From: an uncultured Clostridia bacterium
GTDB lineage: Bacteria > Bacillota > Clostridia > Oscillospirales > CAG-382
Assembly: GCA_947305675.1 (NCBI GenBank)
Contig: CAMZED010000001.1
Coordinates: 1-64,000 of the forward strand
Direction of reading: 5' to 3'
DNA length: 64,000 bases
In this document: piece by piece, positions 40,995-53,384 of the stretch
Layout: each line of letters begins with the position of its first letter
How positions within the stretch are numbered: the first letter of the stretch is position 1
The notes under the pieces: generated by a model
Database searches by the model: none
Told to the model about the DNA's origin: nothing
What the model saw: only the letters and a program-made list of their open reading frames with translations
Made by a program: the position numbers and the translations under genes

Positions 40995-42335
40995 TCATTC
41001 TTCCTCTTTGTTATCTTCGCCCGCGGGTTCGTCAGCCCGGTTTTTCTCGGGCAGATCGTTTTCGTCGGCGGAAAGCATTTCAATACGGCTTGCTCTGTGC
41101 GCGGCACCGGACGAGCCGCCGTTTTTAACTACAAGTTCGTCATACGAGGTGTCGTCCTCGTCAACTTCAATGGTTATCCTCTTCTTTTTGCCGGGTTTTG
41201 CGCTGCCTTTAAGTTCTTTCTTTGCTTCGGCGATCTGTTCGGGGGTGACCCTCGGGATAGGCATGACTTTGTTTATAATAAGCGCTTTTACCATATCCAA
41301 AAGCGTTCTCCAGATCCAGTAAACGCCCATTGCGGCCGGCCACTGGAACGAGATTACCGCGCTTATAAGCGGCATGCCGACTTCCATAAACAGACCGCTG
41401 CCGACAGGCTTGCCGTTCGGACCGGGGACGCCGGGAACGAGCTTGCGGTTGAGTTTGAGCGAGAAGAACTGGGTAAGGAATACCAATACCGGAACAAAAA
41501 GCAGCCAGGCGTGCGCGCCGAAATCTGAAGTATCGAGCAGGCTCAACCCGAAAATGTGGAAATCGGGAAGCTGTTCGGAATAAGCGGCAAAATTATATTC
41601 GCCGTAAACCGTTTTTATTTCGGCGGGGAGATACCCCTTTTCGATCATGGCGTCGAGATCCTCGCCGCCGTCGACGATAAGTTTTGCAAGATAAAGCTCG
41701 CCGGTGCTTGTGCTTTTGTCGAATTCATAAACCGTAACGCCGGATTCGGTCTTTACCTCGACGTCTTTGTTATCGGCGTTCTTTTCGGTTTTGATCTTTC
41801 CGCCCAAGCGGACCTGAAGCGATTCGAGTTCGCTTATTTGTTTGTTGTAATCGCCGACGTCTTCATACGCGTCTTTTATAAGCTCTTCTTTCTCGGCCTG
41901 ATAAAACTCAACGGCGTTTTTGGAAAACCTGTCGATAAACCCGCTGTCGGATTTTGTGATATCGCTGGCATAGCTGATCGGCTGGCGAACGATGGCATAA
42001 AGAATAAAGATAAGCGGCAGAGTGATAAGCATGGGAAGGCACCCGGAAAACTGGCTGTACCCGCTTTTCTGGTACATTTCCTGGATCTCCATGTTCATCT
42101 TCTGCATGGTGGCACGGTCGGTCCTGCCTTTATACTGTTCGCGGATCGCCATTTCCATCGGGCGGACTTTTGCCGCCATGATCTGTGATTTTTGCTGTTT
42201 GATATAAACCGGGATCATTATTACCTGCAGCGCAAGGGCAAAAAACAGCAGCGCAAGGGCATATTTGTTCCCGGTGATAAAGAGACATCCCTTCATCAAA
42301 TAAGAAAACGGCACATAAATAAATTCAAAACTCAT
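40995..42335 (-). CDS. yidC: Membrane protein insertase YidC
   Basis: A 446-residue insertase with the Gram-positive layout. Five membrane segments are visible (near residues 22-42, 100-120, 265-285, 310-325, 330-350), with the conserved cytoplasmic loop KVRPMEMAIREQYKGRTDRATMQKMNMEIQEMYQKSGYSQFSGCLPMLI. A charged extracellular insert lies between segments 2 and 3, and a basic then acidic tail may contact ribosomes. It inserts membrane proteins with or without SecYEG. It is 12 bp after yidD. Confidence 0.95.
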   Translation of the reverse strand: MSFEFIYVPFSYLMKGCLFITGNKYALALLFFALALQVIMIPVYIKQQKSQIMAAKVRPMEMAIREQYKGRTDRATMQKMNMEIQEMYQKSGYSQFSGCLPMLITLPLIFILYAIVRQPISYASDITKSDSGFIDRFSKNAVEFYQAEKEELIKDAYEDVGDYNKQISELESLQVRLGGKIKTEKNADNKDVEVKTESGVTVYEFDKSTSTGELYLAKLIVDGGEDLDAMIEKGYLPAEIKTVYGEYNFAAYSEQLPDFHIFGLSLLDTSDFGAHAWLLFVPVLVFLTQFFSLKLNRKLVPGVPGPNGKPVGSGLFMEVGMPLISAVISFQWPAAMGVYWIWRTLLDMVKALIINKVMPIPRVTPEQIAEAKKELKGSAKPGKKKRITIEVDEDDTSYDELVVKNGGSSGAAHRASRIEMLSADENDLPEKNRADEPAGEDNKEEE

Positions 42336-42347
42336 AGATCATTACTC

Positions 42348-42659
42348 CTAATCGACCGTGTCGTTGTCGTTGCCGCATCCGCAGCGGCAATCCCTGTTTT
42401 CGTTTTCCCGGCGCATTCTTTCGCGGCGCGATAAAGGGACCGGATCGTATCCGCCTTTGCAAAACGGATTACAGCGCAGCAAACGCCACACGCTGAGCGC
42501 CGTCCCGATAAATATTCCCCGCTCGGTTATTGCCTCGACGGCATAAGCCGAACAAGTGGGGTAAAAGCGGCAGCATCGCGCGCGGTAGGGTGAAACGTTT
42601 TTCTGATAAAACCGTATCGGATAAATAAAAATCTTGCGTAAAAATCTGCTTATCTTCAT
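42348..42659 (-). CDS. yidD: Membrane protein insertion efficiency factor YidD
   Basis: A 103-residue protein. YQKNVSPYRARCCRFYPTCSAYAVEAI and RLLRCNPFCKGGYDPVP are the family signature. Its ATG overlaps the rnpA stop codon in ATGA. After the normal end it carries an unusual tail, RENENRDCRCGCGNDNDTVD, with three closely spaced Cys. YidD is thought to help YidC-dependent insertion at the membrane surface. Confidence 0.93.
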   Translation of the reverse strand: MKISRFLRKIFIYPIRFYQKNVSPYRARCCRFYPTCSAYAVEAITERGIFIGTALSVWRLLRCNPFCKGGYDPVPLSRRERMRRENENRDCRCGCGNDNDTVD

Positions 42660-43018
42660 TCCGACCGCCCGTCCGTTAAAAGCGCCGCCTTGTCCAAAAT
42701 ATGTTCCAGCTCGCTCATAACGTCCGGAAGACGGGCGTCGATACAGGGCTGTCTGGCGACTATGACGATAATGAACCCCTTTTTTACAAAAGGATGGAAC
42801 GCACGGTAGGATTCGCGTATAATACGCTTTGCGCGGTTGCGCTTCACGGCTTTGCCGCGGCTTTTCGATACGGTTATCCCCACAAGGGTGCTTTCTTTGT
42901 CGCGGTTGTTCAGAACGTAAACCGCAACGGTTTTTGCGGAAAAACACCTGCCCTTCCGGTATGCCCGCGCGAACAGGTGGTTTTCCTTTAAGGTCGTAAC
43001 CTTGCCGGAGTTATTCAT
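42656..43018 (-). CDS. rnpA: Ribonuclease P protein component
   Basis: A 120-residue basic protein that binds the RNase P RNA and helps mature the 5' end of tRNAs. RKGRCFSAKTVAVYVL and the RNR motif GKAVKRNRAKRIIRESYRAF (residues 55-74) are typical. It follows rpmH by about 13 bp and overlaps yidD, the usual order on the side of the origin facing away from dnaA. Confidence 0.95.
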   Translation of the reverse strand: MNNSGKVTTLKENHLFARAYRKGRCFSAKTVAVYVLNNRDKESTLVGITVSKSRGKAVKRNRAKRIIRESYRAFHPFVKKGFIIVIVARQPCIDARLPDVMSELEHILDKAALLTDGRSE

Positions 43019-43031
43019 ATACCCCTTTAGA

Positions 43032-43166
43032 TCAATAGGTGAGCCTTACTCTGCCTTTTGCACGTCTTCTTTTAAGAACCTTCCTGCCGTTGGCGGTAGC
43101 CATTCTCTTTCTGAATCCGTGTTCTGCTTTTCTGTGCCTTTTTTTGGGTTGGTACGTTCTGAGCAT
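43032..43166 (-). CDS. rpmH: 50S ribosomal protein L34
   Basis: A 44-residue very basic protein, read directly: it begins [20 protein letters not shown] and ends with GRVRLTY. Too short for common ORF cut-offs, but the match to L34 is complete. GGAGG lies just before the ATG and a promoter with TTGACA and TATAAT at 43257-43286. Confidence 0.97.
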   Translation of the reverse strand: MLRTYQPKKRHRKAEHGFRKRMATANGRKVLKRRRAKGRVRLTY

Positions 43167-43256
43167 AGCCGTATCCTCCTTTAAAATATCTTTTTATTTT
43201 TTCACAAACTGAATTTGCCGCCGCCGGGTCTTTGTTTCCATAATGCGGCAAATTGT

Positions 43257-43286
43257 ATTATATAACGAAACCGGGCGGTTTGTCAA
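43257..43286 (-). promoter_or_regulatory. Promoter of rpmH-rnpA-yidD-yidC-jag
   Basis: TTGACA (43286-43281) and TATAAT (43262-43257) on the minus strand with an 18-bp spacer; the leader is about 85 nt. Confidence 0.8.
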
Positions 43287-44656
43287 GGACAATTGACAAT
43301 TTTTTGCTCCGTATTTTTCATCTTCGGCAGAAGAGCGGCAAAAAGCGCGCCGGTAACAACGGTAAGCGCGATATATCTGAAGTCCATTGTGCAGAAATGG
43401 GGGTATTTAAAGCAGAACGCCGTGTAGGAAACGATCTGCGTCGCGGTGAAAATAAGCATTGCGGTGATCTCCGCCGGGGAAAAACCGTAACCGAAGCCTT
43501 TTTCGGGGTGCAAAGTACGGTTTGCCGTTCTTATTATCATTGCGACCGCTCCGGCGACCGCGGCAATGCAGAACAGCACGGCGATTATAAACGCCGCCGC
43601 CGCGAAAACATAGGTCAGGGCGTTATCGGCGCCGATATAATATTCGCCGTAAAGCGAGCTTTTCAAAGCACCTAACGGAATGTTGTATTCGAAATATTCA
43701 AACCCGTAACGTTCGATAAGCGTTTTTGTGGCGCGCGCCGGGAAAACGCCGTTGTCGAACAGCGATGAAAAATCGAAAAACCGTTCGAAAACACTGCGGA
43801 ACCCGATATACTGACTGCTTTTTTCCGAAAGCGCCGGGATATAAAGCGGATCAGCGCCGAAAAGCACGTAATTTCTTATTTGCCACCACAGCGCAAGCGG
43901 AACGCAAACCGCGCCGAAAACAGCAAACTGCCCGAAAATACGGCATTTTTGCCTGCTTTTTATGAATTTCACAAGGAACAGAAACGCAATGGCGACAGCG
44001 ACCGTACCCGCCGAAAGCTTTGCCATCATCGCACAGCCGACCGATACCGCAACGGCGGTTATCCGCTTAAAAGTCGGCTCACGGTACCATTTTATCGCCA
44101 GATAAAGCGACAGAAGCATAAGTAAAAGCGACAAAACGTCGTTATTTATGCTCCCCGAAAGGAATACGAAGGTCGGGTGGAATATTACCAAAGCCGAAGC
44201 CAGAATAAGTCTTTTGCCTTTTAAACCGAAAAGTTCGAACAGTTTTACCGAAATAAAAGATATAAGCGTTGAGCAGACCAGCGAAAGGATCTGAAGGTTC
44301 TCACGCGCGGATTCAAAAGATATTCCCAGTGCAAGTTGGATCTTCATCCACACGGCGCAGATAAAATGCCACAGCGGAGGATGATAAAACTGCCAGTGGT
44401 TGTCGGTCACGTTGAAATCCGGCAAAAAGAAGCTGAAAAAACCCGATGATCCGACGTCGTCGGCGGAAATGCTTCCGTTCATAAGATAAAGAACATAGGC
44501 GAAATGCCCCTCTTTATCGGCGACGTCGTGCTGGCGGATGTTCCAGCCGGTGTTTATTATATAAGCCAGTTTTATCAAAAACCCGGCAAGCAGCAGGAAA
44601 AAAATTATTTTTCTGTCGGTTATCTTAATATTTTTGAGCCTTTTGAAAATATTCAA
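43283..44656 (-). CDS. GT-C membrane glycosyltransferase (GT39/PMT-like)
   Basis: A 457-residue integral membrane protein with about eleven hydrophobic segments. After the first segment comes a long outer loop with DVADKEGHFAYVLYL and FYHPPLWHFICAVWMK, acidic and HPP motifs typical of the PMT/ArnT class that uses lipid-linked sugars. It may glycosylate exported proteins or wall polymers. The start is taken as the TTG at 44656 after AGGGGG; the in-frame ATG at 44689 is part of the -10 box and cannot be transcribed from this promoter. Confidence 0.82.
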   Translation of the reverse strand: MNIFKRLKNIKITDRKIIFFLLLAGFLIKLAYIINTGWNIRQHDVADKEGHFAYVLYLMNGSISADDVGSSGFFSFFLPDFNVTDNHWQFYHPPLWHFICAVWMKIQLALGISFESARENLQILSLVCSTLISFISVKLFELFGLKGKRLILASALVIFHPTFVFLSGSINNDVLSLLLMLLSLYLAIKWYREPTFKRITAVAVSVGCAMMAKLSAGTVAVAIAFLFLVKFIKSRQKCRIFGQFAVFGAVCVPLALWWQIRNYVLFGADPLYIPALSEKSSQYIGFRSVFERFFDFSSLFDNGVFPARATKTLIERYGFEYFEYNIPLGALKSSLYGEYYIGADNALTYVFAAAAFIIAVLFCIAAVAGAVAMIIRTANRTLHPEKGFGYGFSPAEITAMLIFTATQIVSYTAFCFKYPHFCTMDFRYIALTVVTGALFAALLPKMKNTEQKIVNCP

Positions 44657-44687
44657 CTTACAGCCCCCTATCCGATCCTTTTTGATC

Positions 44688-44716
44688 ATTATAATTTAAA
44701 ACTTCTTTAAAGTCAA
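44688..44716 (-). promoter_or_regulatory. Promoter of the GT-C gene
   Basis: TTGACT (44716-44711) and TATAAT (44693-44688), spacer 17 bp, on the minus strand. It is divergent from the dnaA promoter. Confidence 0.8.
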
Positions 44717-44750
44717 CCGCAAAAAAACTATCATTATTATAATATATATC

Positions 44751-44779
44751 TTGCAATTTGATCATTTATCTGTTATAAT
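44751..44779 (+). promoter_or_regulatory. Promoter of dnaA
   Basis: TTGCAA (44751-44756) and TATAAT (44774-44779), spacer 17 bp. I see no good DnaA box in the 100 bp between the divergent promoters, so classic autoregulation from this spacer is not obvious. Confidence 0.75.
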
Positions 44780-44819
44780 TAATCGAATAGATATCGCCAA
44801 TAAAAAAAGGGCACAGTAT

Positions 44820-46154
44820 ATGGAACAAAACGAGTATAAACAAATCTACGGTTTTGTCATCGATTCGCTTAAAAAGAATTATTCCGCGCCGACGGTAAGC
44901 CTTTGGTTCGAACCGATGAAGATCGTTAAACTTAATAACAGTTCGATAACCGTTTCGCTTCCGCAAAACCGCAAAGCGTTCGTCGAAGCGCAATATTATC
45001 AGCAGCTTAAACAGACGTTTGCCGAGGTATTGGGCACCGAGGTCGAACTTGTGCTTGTATCCGAGGAAGAAGAAGCCGAAATGATCTCCGAAACGCAAAA
45101 CGAAAACGTTTCTGGAATAAAATCGGAATATAAAATGCGTTACAACCCGGAATACACTTTTAAAAATTTTGTTGTCGGGAAATCAAATCAGCTCGCCCAG
45201 GCGGTTTCGCTCGCGGTGGCAAACCATCCCGCCGAACTCAACAACCCGCTGTTTTTATACGGCAACTCCGGTCTGGGAAAAACGCACCTGCTTTTCGCAA
45301 TAATCAATCATATCCGCGAAAATCATCCCGATTACAAGATCCTTTACGTCACAGGAGAAGAATTTACAAACGAGCTTATTGAATCTCTTGCACAGAAAAA
45401 GCCGATGACCTTCCGCGAAAAATATCGCAATCTCGACGTGCTTCTTATCGACGATATTCAGTTTATCGCCGGAAAGATGTCGGTTCAGGAAGAATTTTTC
45501 CACACGTTTGACACTTTGTTTAAACTGAACAAGCAAATAATTCTTGCGTCGGACCGCGCTCCGTCGCTTATAAACAACCTTGAAGAACGGCTTCACAGCC
45601 GGTTTATGATGGGTATGATAGCCGACATCCAACCGCCCGACAAAGAATTGCGAATGGCGATTTTCCGCCGCAAAGCGATCGATTACGGCGTCGATCTTAA
45701 AATGGACGTTCTGCTTTATCTTGCCGAAAATATCACAACAAACATCAGGCAGATAGAGGGGTCTCTGAAAAAACTCAAAGCCCACACGCTCATCACCGGC
45801 GAGGAATGTACTCTTCCGGTGGCAAAAGCGGTACTTTCCGACTTTTTCGCCACCGCAAAAAACGACGAAACGATCGTGGACCGCATTTTCGAATCAGCTT
45901 CCAAACGTTACGGCGTTACAAAAGAAGACATAAAAAGCACAAAAAGAAACGCCGAGATCGCAATGGCGCGCCATTATTCTATGTTTCTTATAAGACAGAC
46001 AACAAATCTTTCGCTCAATTCCATCGCAAAACTCTTCAACAAAAAAGATCATTCCACGGTCATAAACTCGATCGGCTTTATCGAACGTAAAATGAAAGCC
46101 GAACCGGCTTTTGAACGGGAGATCGAACAAACCGTACAGGAACTCAAAAACTGA
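44820..46154 (+). CDS. dnaA: Chromosomal replication initiator DnaA
   Basis: A 444-residue protein with the four usual domains: N-terminal helicase-loading domain (1-75), a short acidic linker (80-100), the AAA+ ATPase (110-325) with Walker A GNSGLGKT (148-155) and Walker B LLIDDIQFI, and the C-terminal DNA-binding domain with KKDHSTVINSI. It binds DnaA boxes and opens the origin. The ATG at 44820 follows AAAAGGG. It is 224 bp before dnaN. Confidence 0.97.
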   Translation: MEQNEYKQIYGFVIDSLKKNYSAPTVSLWFEPMKIVKLNNSSITVSLPQNRKAFVEAQYYQQLKQTFAEVLGTEVELVLVSEEEEAEMISETQNENVSGIKSEYKMRYNPEYTFKNFVVGKSNQLAQAVSLAVANHPAELNNPLFLYGNSGLGKTHLLFAIINHIRENHPDYKILYVTGEEFTNELIESLAQKKPMTFREKYRNLDVLLIDDIQFIAGKMSVQEEFFHTFDTLFKLNKQIILASDRAPSLINNLEERLHSRFMMGMIADIQPPDKELRMAIFRRKAIDYGVDLKMDVLLYLAENITTNIRQIEGSLKKLKAHTLITGEECTLPVAKAVLSDFFATAKNDETIVDRIFESASKRYGVTKEDIKSTKRNAEIAMARHYSMFLIRQTTNLSLNSIAKLFNKKDHSTVINSIGFIERKMKAEPAFEREIEQTVQELKN

Positions 46155-46378
46155 TCCGGTTTAAACAGGGAATGTTTTACGCTTCCACAACTTATAAACA
46201 TTTTTAACACAACGATGCGTTATTAAAACATCGGCTTTTGAACGGTTTTCGGGTTTTACACACAATCCACACGGGCTACTAATACTTAATACTACTTTTA
46301 AATACATTATCTTACTGTTTTTTGTATTTTTTTACCGTTTTCGGGTAACAATAAAAGTTTTTATCAACGGAGGATACC
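46155..46378. other. dnaA-dnaN spacer, AT-rich, few DnaA boxes
   Basis: This spacer often carries the origin in Bacillota. Here I find only weak box-like words, such as TTTTACACA and CAATCCACA (7 of 9 to TTATCCACA), near 46255-46272, and AT-rich runs that could melt (46280-46340). It may act as an unwinding region, but box content is poorer than at 55584-55698. Confidence 0.5.
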
Positions 46379-47497
46379 ATGAAGTTTATCGCGGACAAAA
46401 AAACTTTGCTTTCGCTTATTTTACCGGCGGCAACGGCGGCTTCCAACAAAAGCACGCTTCCCGCTTTGGAAGGATTGCTTTTCAGCTTAAAAGGCGGCGA
46501 TCTTACCGTTTGCGGCTATGACCTTGAAAAAGGCGTCCGTACAAGCGGCAGCGTTGTTCCCGGAAACGACGGATCGGTCATTATCAACGCGCAAAAAATT
46601 ACTTCCATCATTAAAAACCTTCCGGAATGTGATATATGCGTCGAATCTGACGAACGGAATATGGTCCGTATTTCGGGCGGAATGAGCGAATTTACCATTC
46701 ACGGTGTAACGCCGGAAGCGTTCCCCAACCTGCCTTCGCTCGGCGGCGAAAACTCTTTTAACATTTCGCGTTCGCTTATGAAAGATATCATAAATTCAAC
46801 TGTGTTCGCGGTCGCCCAAAGCGAGGCGCGTCCGATACTCACCGGCGAACTGTTTATGATCGAGAACAGAACTCTTACCGTAGTCGCGCTCGATAACTTC
46901 AGGCTTGCATTAAGGATCGAAAAAAACTGCGTTTTCGATAACGACAACAAGTTTTCGTTCGTCGTTCCCGGCAAAGCTCTTTCGGATCTTGCAAGGCTGC
47001 TTGACGACAGCGAAGAACCCCTTACGGTCGAATTTACCGCAAAATATATAATTTTCAAGATCGGCGAAATGATTTTCTTCTCCAGGCTTTTGGAGGGCGA
47101 ATATCTCGATTACAAACGCGCGCTTCCCAACAACAACAAAATTTTCGCCGCTGTCAAAAGGTCGGAGTTCATCGAAAGCGCCGAACGGGCTTCGCTGCTT
47201 GTCGATGAAAAATTGCGCACCCCGTTAAGGTGCCGTTTCGAGGACGGAAACCTTAACATCTCCTGCAGCACCCAATACGGCAGCGTGAACGACAATTTAA
47301 AAATATCCAAACAGGGCGACGATATAGAGATCGGCTTCAACAACCGTTATCTGCTCGACGCGCTGCGCGCCTGCAAAGACGAAAAATTAATGGTTTCCAT
47401 GTCTACTCCTCTTATGAGCATGATAGTTGAACCCGAAAAAAAAGATCCCAACAGCAGTTATACCTATCTTGTGCTTCCGGTCAAATTAAAAGACTGA
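46379..47497 (+). CDS. dnaN: DNA polymerase III beta subunit (sliding clamp)
   Basis: A 372-residue ring-forming clamp of three similar domains. KTLLSLILPAATAASNKSTLPALEGLLF opens domain I; SRSLMKDIINSTVFAVAQSEARPILTGELFMI lies in domain II; and the C-terminus YTYLVLPVKL is typical. It tethers DNA polymerase III to DNA. GGAGGATA stands before the ATG. It is followed 8 bp later by recF. Confidence 0.96.
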   Translation: MKFIADKKTLLSLILPAATAASNKSTLPALEGLLFSLKGGDLTVCGYDLEKGVRTSGSVVPGNDGSVIINAQKITSIIKNLPECDICVESDERNMVRISGGMSEFTIHGVTPEAFPNLPSLGGENSFNISRSLMKDIINSTVFAVAQSEARPILTGELFMIENRTLTVVALDNFRLALRIEKNCVFDNDNKFSFVVPGKALSDLARLLDDSEEPLTVEFTAKYIIFKIGEMIFFSRLLEGEYLDYKRALPNNNKIFAAVKRSEFIESAERASLLVDEKLRTPLRCRFEDGNLNISCSTQYGSVNDNLKISKQGDDIEIGFNNRYLLDALRACKDEKLMVSMSTPLMSMIVEPEKKDPNSSYTYLVLPVKLKD

Positions 47498-47505
47498 TAT
47501 ATTCG

Positions 47506-48591
47506 ATGAACGTTAAACAGTTGACCGTAAGAAATTTCCGGAACGCCGAAGAAAACATTATAACCTTCGACCCCGGCGTGAATATAATCTGCGGCGAAAA
47601 CGCCGCCGGAAAAACCAATCTGCTCGAGGCTGTGTTTTATTTCGCCGCCGGCAAGAGCTTCAGAAACTGCAAAGACCGCGAACTTATAAGATTCGGATGT
47701 GAAAGCGCCAATATAGAAATTGTTTTTTCCGATGAAAACGGGGTCGAAAAAAAAATGTCCGCCGCGATCGGCAAAAATTTCCGCCGCGTGATAAAGATCG
47801 GAGAATACAGAATAACAAAACTTTCGGAATATCTCGGTCTTTTCCGCGCGGTGATCTTCACGCCAGACCATCTTAACCTTGTAAAAGGCGCGCCCGAAAA
47901 CCGCCGCAGGTTTTTGGATATGGCGATCTGCCAGTCGTTCCCGAAATACGCTCAGTCGCTTTCGGAATACAACAAGTGCGTCGCCCAGAAAAACGCTCTT
48001 TTAAAGCGCGGCGCCGCCGACGACCTGCTTTTGGAAGTATATAACGAACGTATCGCTTCGCTTTCGGGTTCGATAACCGTAAACCGGAAGAAATATACTT
48101 TGAGGCTCGAGGAAGAGGCGGCAAAATTTCTTGACGATATGAGCGGCGGCAGGGAAAAATTAAGGTGCGAATATCGCGCTCAATGCGGCGAAGCCGATAC
48201 CGCCGAAGAAATACGCGAAAAATACCGCGTTATATTAAAAGACCGTCTCGCCGCCGAAAAAGAGCGCGCTCAGGCGCTTTACGGCGCCCACAAAGACGAT
48301 TTTAACGTGACTCTTAACCGCCGCAGTGCAAAGATATACGGCTCGCAGGGGCAGCAGCGCAGCGCGGTTCTGGCGCTTAAACTTGCCGAAGGGGAATTGA
48401 GCGCAAGGCTTACCGGCGAATATCCGGTGTTTCTGCTTGACGATATCCTTTCGGAGCTCGACGCGGGAAGAAAGGAATATATCCTTTCGCGGCTGGATGG
48501 CAGACAGGTCATAATTACCGGCTGCGAAAGCGAGATTTTCGGCCTGGAAGGCAAAAACCGCGTATTTGTAAAAGACGGAAAGACAGAATGA
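47506..48591 (+). CDS. recF: DNA replication and repair protein RecF
   Basis: A 361-residue SMC-like ATPase. Walker A GENAAGKTNLLEAV lies near residue 30, VVKGAPENRRRFLD-like sequence (VKGAPENRRRFLDMAICQ) in the middle, the ABC signature YGSQGQQRS near 283 and Walker B LLDDILSELD near 308. It helps load RecA on gapped DNA. It ends in the usual dnaA-dnaN-recF order and is followed at once by remB. Confidence 0.96.
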   Translation: MNVKQLTVRNFRNAEENIITFDPGVNIICGENAAGKTNLLEAVFYFAAGKSFRNCKDRELIRFGCESANIEIVFSDENGVEKKMSAAIGKNFRRVIKIGEYRITKLSEYLGLFRAVIFTPDHLNLVKGAPENRRRFLDMAICQSFPKYAQSLSEYNKCVAQKNALLKRGAADDLLLEVYNERIASLSGSITVNRKKYTLRLEEEAAKFLDDMSGGREKLRCEYRAQCGEADTAEEIREKYRVILKDRLAAEKERAQALYGAHKDDFNVTLNRRSAKIYGSQGQQRSAVLALKLAEGELSARLTGEYPVFLLDDILSELDAGRKEYILSRLDGRQVIITGCESEIFGLEGKNRVFVKDGKTE

Positions 48592-48592
48592 T

Positions 48593-50820
<2,228 letters not shown>

Positions 50821-50837
50821 TGTAATAAGGAGTTATT

Positions 50838-53384
50838 ATGGCAGATCACGAATACGATTACAGCAGTCATGAGTTCCAGACGATTCACGACATCGGTATC
50901 GAAAACGAGATAAAATCCTGCTATATCGATTATGCGATGAGCGTGATCGTCGGCAGGGCGCTTCCCGACGCGCGCGACGGTCTGAAACCGGTCCACCGCC
51001 GCATTATGTATGCGATGTATGAGGACCACCTTACTTATGACAAAGCCTATAAAAAATCAGCCACCACCGTCGGCAACGTGCTTGGCAGATACCATCCGCA
51101 CGGCGACGCTTCGGTCTATGACGCGATGGTGCGCCTGGCGCAGCCTTTCAATATGCGTTATCCGCTTGTCGACGGGCACGGAAACTTCGGTAATATCGAC
51201 GGCGATTCCGCCGCCGCTTACCGTTATACCGAGGCGCGAATGTCTCACATTGCCGACGAGATGCTGTTCGATATCGAAAAAGACGTCGTCGATTTTACCC
51301 CGAACTTCGACAACTCGCGCAAGGAACCGACTGTCCTTCCCTCCAGGTTTCCCAACCTTTTGGTCAACGGAAGCGTCGGGATAGCCGTCGGTATGGCGAC
51401 AAACATCCCGCCTCACAACCTGCGCGAGGTGATCGACGCGACGGAATATCTTATGGATCACCCCGATTGCTCGGTTGCCGACCTTATGGTCTATGTAAAA
51501 GGCCCGGATTTCCCCACAAAAGGCACTATCTACGGCACCGCCGGGATCTATGAGGCATATATGACCGGGCGCGGCAAGATAAGGGTCCGCGCAAAAGCCC
51601 ACTTCGAGGAAAAACACGGCAGGACAAGCATAATCGTCACAGAATTGCCTTATCAGGTCAACCGCAGTATGCTGCTCGAAAGTATGGTCGATCTGGTCAA
51701 GAGCAAACGCATCGAGGGTATCAGCGATATCCGCAACGAGTCCGGCAGAGACGGCATGCGCATTGTTATCGAGATAAAAAAAGACGCGAACGCCCAGATC
51801 GTTCTCAACCTGCTTTACAAATACACCCAGCTGCAGGATACCTGCGCGGTCAATATGGTCGCGCTGGTCGGCGGCGAACCCAAACTGCTCAACCTTAAAC
51901 AGGCGCTGGAATGCTATATTTCGCACCGCAAGGAAGTCGTCACCCGCAGGGTGAGGTTTGATCTCGCCAAAGCCGAACGCGAAGCTCATATTTACGAAGG
52001 ATATAAGATCGCCATTGACAATATCGACGAAGTCATTTCGATCATCCGCGCCAGCGCAACGATAGCCGACGCCAAGGAAAGACTTATGGAACGGTTCGCG
52101 CTTTCCGACGCGCAGGCTCAGGCGATAGTGGATATGACTCTCGGCAGGCTTTCCGGTCTGGAACGCCGCAAGATCGAGGAGCGCCTGGATTATCTTTATA
52201 AACTGATCGAGGAACTTAAAGAGATACTCGGCGACGAAACCAAACTTCTGGGCATAATCAAAGAAGATCTTAACTACATAAAGACCAAATACGGCGACGA
52301 CAGGCTTACCGATATAGTCGAATCGGAGGATGATATACTTATCGAAGACCTTATCGAACGCGAGACCTGCGTTATCACCGCAACGCGCGCAGGATACGTC
52401 AAACGTCTCCCGAGCGATACCTATACCGCTCAGCGCCGCGGAGGAAAGGGCGTCACCGGTATGGGCACGCGTGACGAGGATAACGTCGAAGACGTAATTA
52501 TCGCGCACAGCCACGATTATCTTATGATGTTCTCGAACACCGGCAGGGTATATATCAAAAAATGCTACGAGATCCCCGAAAGCGCCCGCGCCGCAAAAGG
52601 TACCAATCTTGTCAACCTGCTTTCGCTCGATCCCGATGAAAAGATCACCGCGATCGTCCCGGTCACCGAGTTCACCGAGGAAGAAAATCTTGTGCTTGTC
52701 ACCCGCAAAGGCGTTACAAAGCGCATAAACCTTATGGCGTACAGCCGCAAGCGAACAAGCGGGCTTTATGCGATAAATCTCGACGAGGGCGACCAGCTGC
52801 TTTACGTGCTTCGCACCGGCGGCGACGACGATATAATAGTCGCTTCAAACAAAGGACTTTCGATAAGGTTCTCGGAACTCGACGTGCGCGAGATGGGAAG
52901 AATGGCGCGCGGCGTAAGGGCGATGCTGCTCGGCGACGATGAATTTGTCGTCGGCGCGGCGGTCATTCCCGAAGGGTCCGACGAAGCCAACAAACTATAC
53001 GTGCTCACACTTACCACCAACGGATTCGGCAAGCGCAGTAAAGTTTCGGAATACAAAAAGCAATACCGCGGCGGACGCGGCATGATCTGCCACGGCATAA
53101 GCGAAAAAACCGGCGAACTTGCCGGATTAAGGCTTGTCAGCGAAACTGACGATATACTCATTATCACCGACGGCGGCGTTATCATCCGCACGCGCGTCGG
53201 CGAAATACCCGTTTACGGCAGAAGCGCGTCCGGCGTTATCGTTATGCGTACCGGAGAGGGCAGCCGCGTCGCAAGGTTCTCGGCGATCGATCCGTTCAGC
53301 GAGGAATCGGTCACCGGAAACGAATCCGCTGACGAAGAGGGCGAAGAAGCCGACAAAACAACAGACATACCGGAGGAAGAGTAA
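50838..53384 (+). CDS. gyrA: DNA gyrase subunit A
   Basis: An 848-residue breakage-reunion subunit. The catalytic Tyr is Tyr130 in [11 protein letters not shown]; the C-terminal half holds six beta-pinwheel repeats, with the GyrA-box QRRGGKG near residue 535. The acidic tail ([15 protein letters not shown]) is common. In the quinolone-determining region the sequence is HGDASVYD (88-95), so the position of Escherichia coli Ser83 is Ala91. The stop codon directly abuts the next ATG. Confidence 0.97.
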   Translation: MADHEYDYSSHEFQTIHDIGIENEIKSCYIDYAMSVIVGRALPDARDGLKPVHRRIMYAMYEDHLTYDKAYKKSATTVGNVLGRYHPHGDASVYDAMVRLAQPFNMRYPLVDGHGNFGNIDGDSAAAYRYTEARMSHIADEMLFDIEKDVVDFTPNFDNSRKEPTVLPSRFPNLLVNGSVGIAVGMATNIPPHNLREVIDATEYLMDHPDCSVADLMVYVKGPDFPTKGTIYGTAGIYEAYMTGRGKIRVRAKAHFEEKHGRTSIIVTELPYQVNRSMLLESMVDLVKSKRIEGISDIRNESGRDGMRIVIEIKKDANAQIVLNLLYKYTQLQDTCAVNMVALVGGEPKLLNLKQALECYISHRKEVVTRRVRFDLAKAEREAHIYEGYKIAIDNIDEVISIIRASATIADAKERLMERFALSDAQAQAIVDMTLGRLSGLERRKIEERLDYLYKLIEELKEILGDETKLLGIIKEDLNYIKTKYGDDRLTDIVESEDDILIEDLIERETCVITATRAGYVKRLPSDTYTAQRRGGKGVTGMGTRDEDNVEDVIIAHSHDYLMMFSNTGRVYIKKCYEIPESARAAKGTNLVNLLSLDPDEKITAIVPVTEFTEEENLVLVTRKGVTKRINLMAYSRKRTSGLYAINLDEGDQLLYVLRTGGDDDIIVASNKGLSIRFSELDVREMGRMARGVRAMLLGDDEFVVGAAVIPEGSDEANKLYVLTLTTNGFGKRSKVSEYKKQYRGGRGMICHGISEKTGELAGLRLVSETDDILIITDGGVIIRTRVGEIPVYGRSASGVIVMRTGEGSRVARFSAIDPFSEESVTGNESADEEGEEADKTTDIPEEE

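Noticed and set aside
44657..44689. ATG at 44689 as start of the GT-C glycosyltransferase
   Set aside because: The ATG overlaps the TATAAT of the promoter, so it would precede the transcript start. The TTG at 44656 with AGGGGG upstream fits better.
46155..46378. Main oriC in the dnaA-dnaN spacer
   Set aside because: Not excluded, but only 7 of 9 DnaA-box matches are seen. Kept as a note in the features; the better cluster is at 55584-55698.
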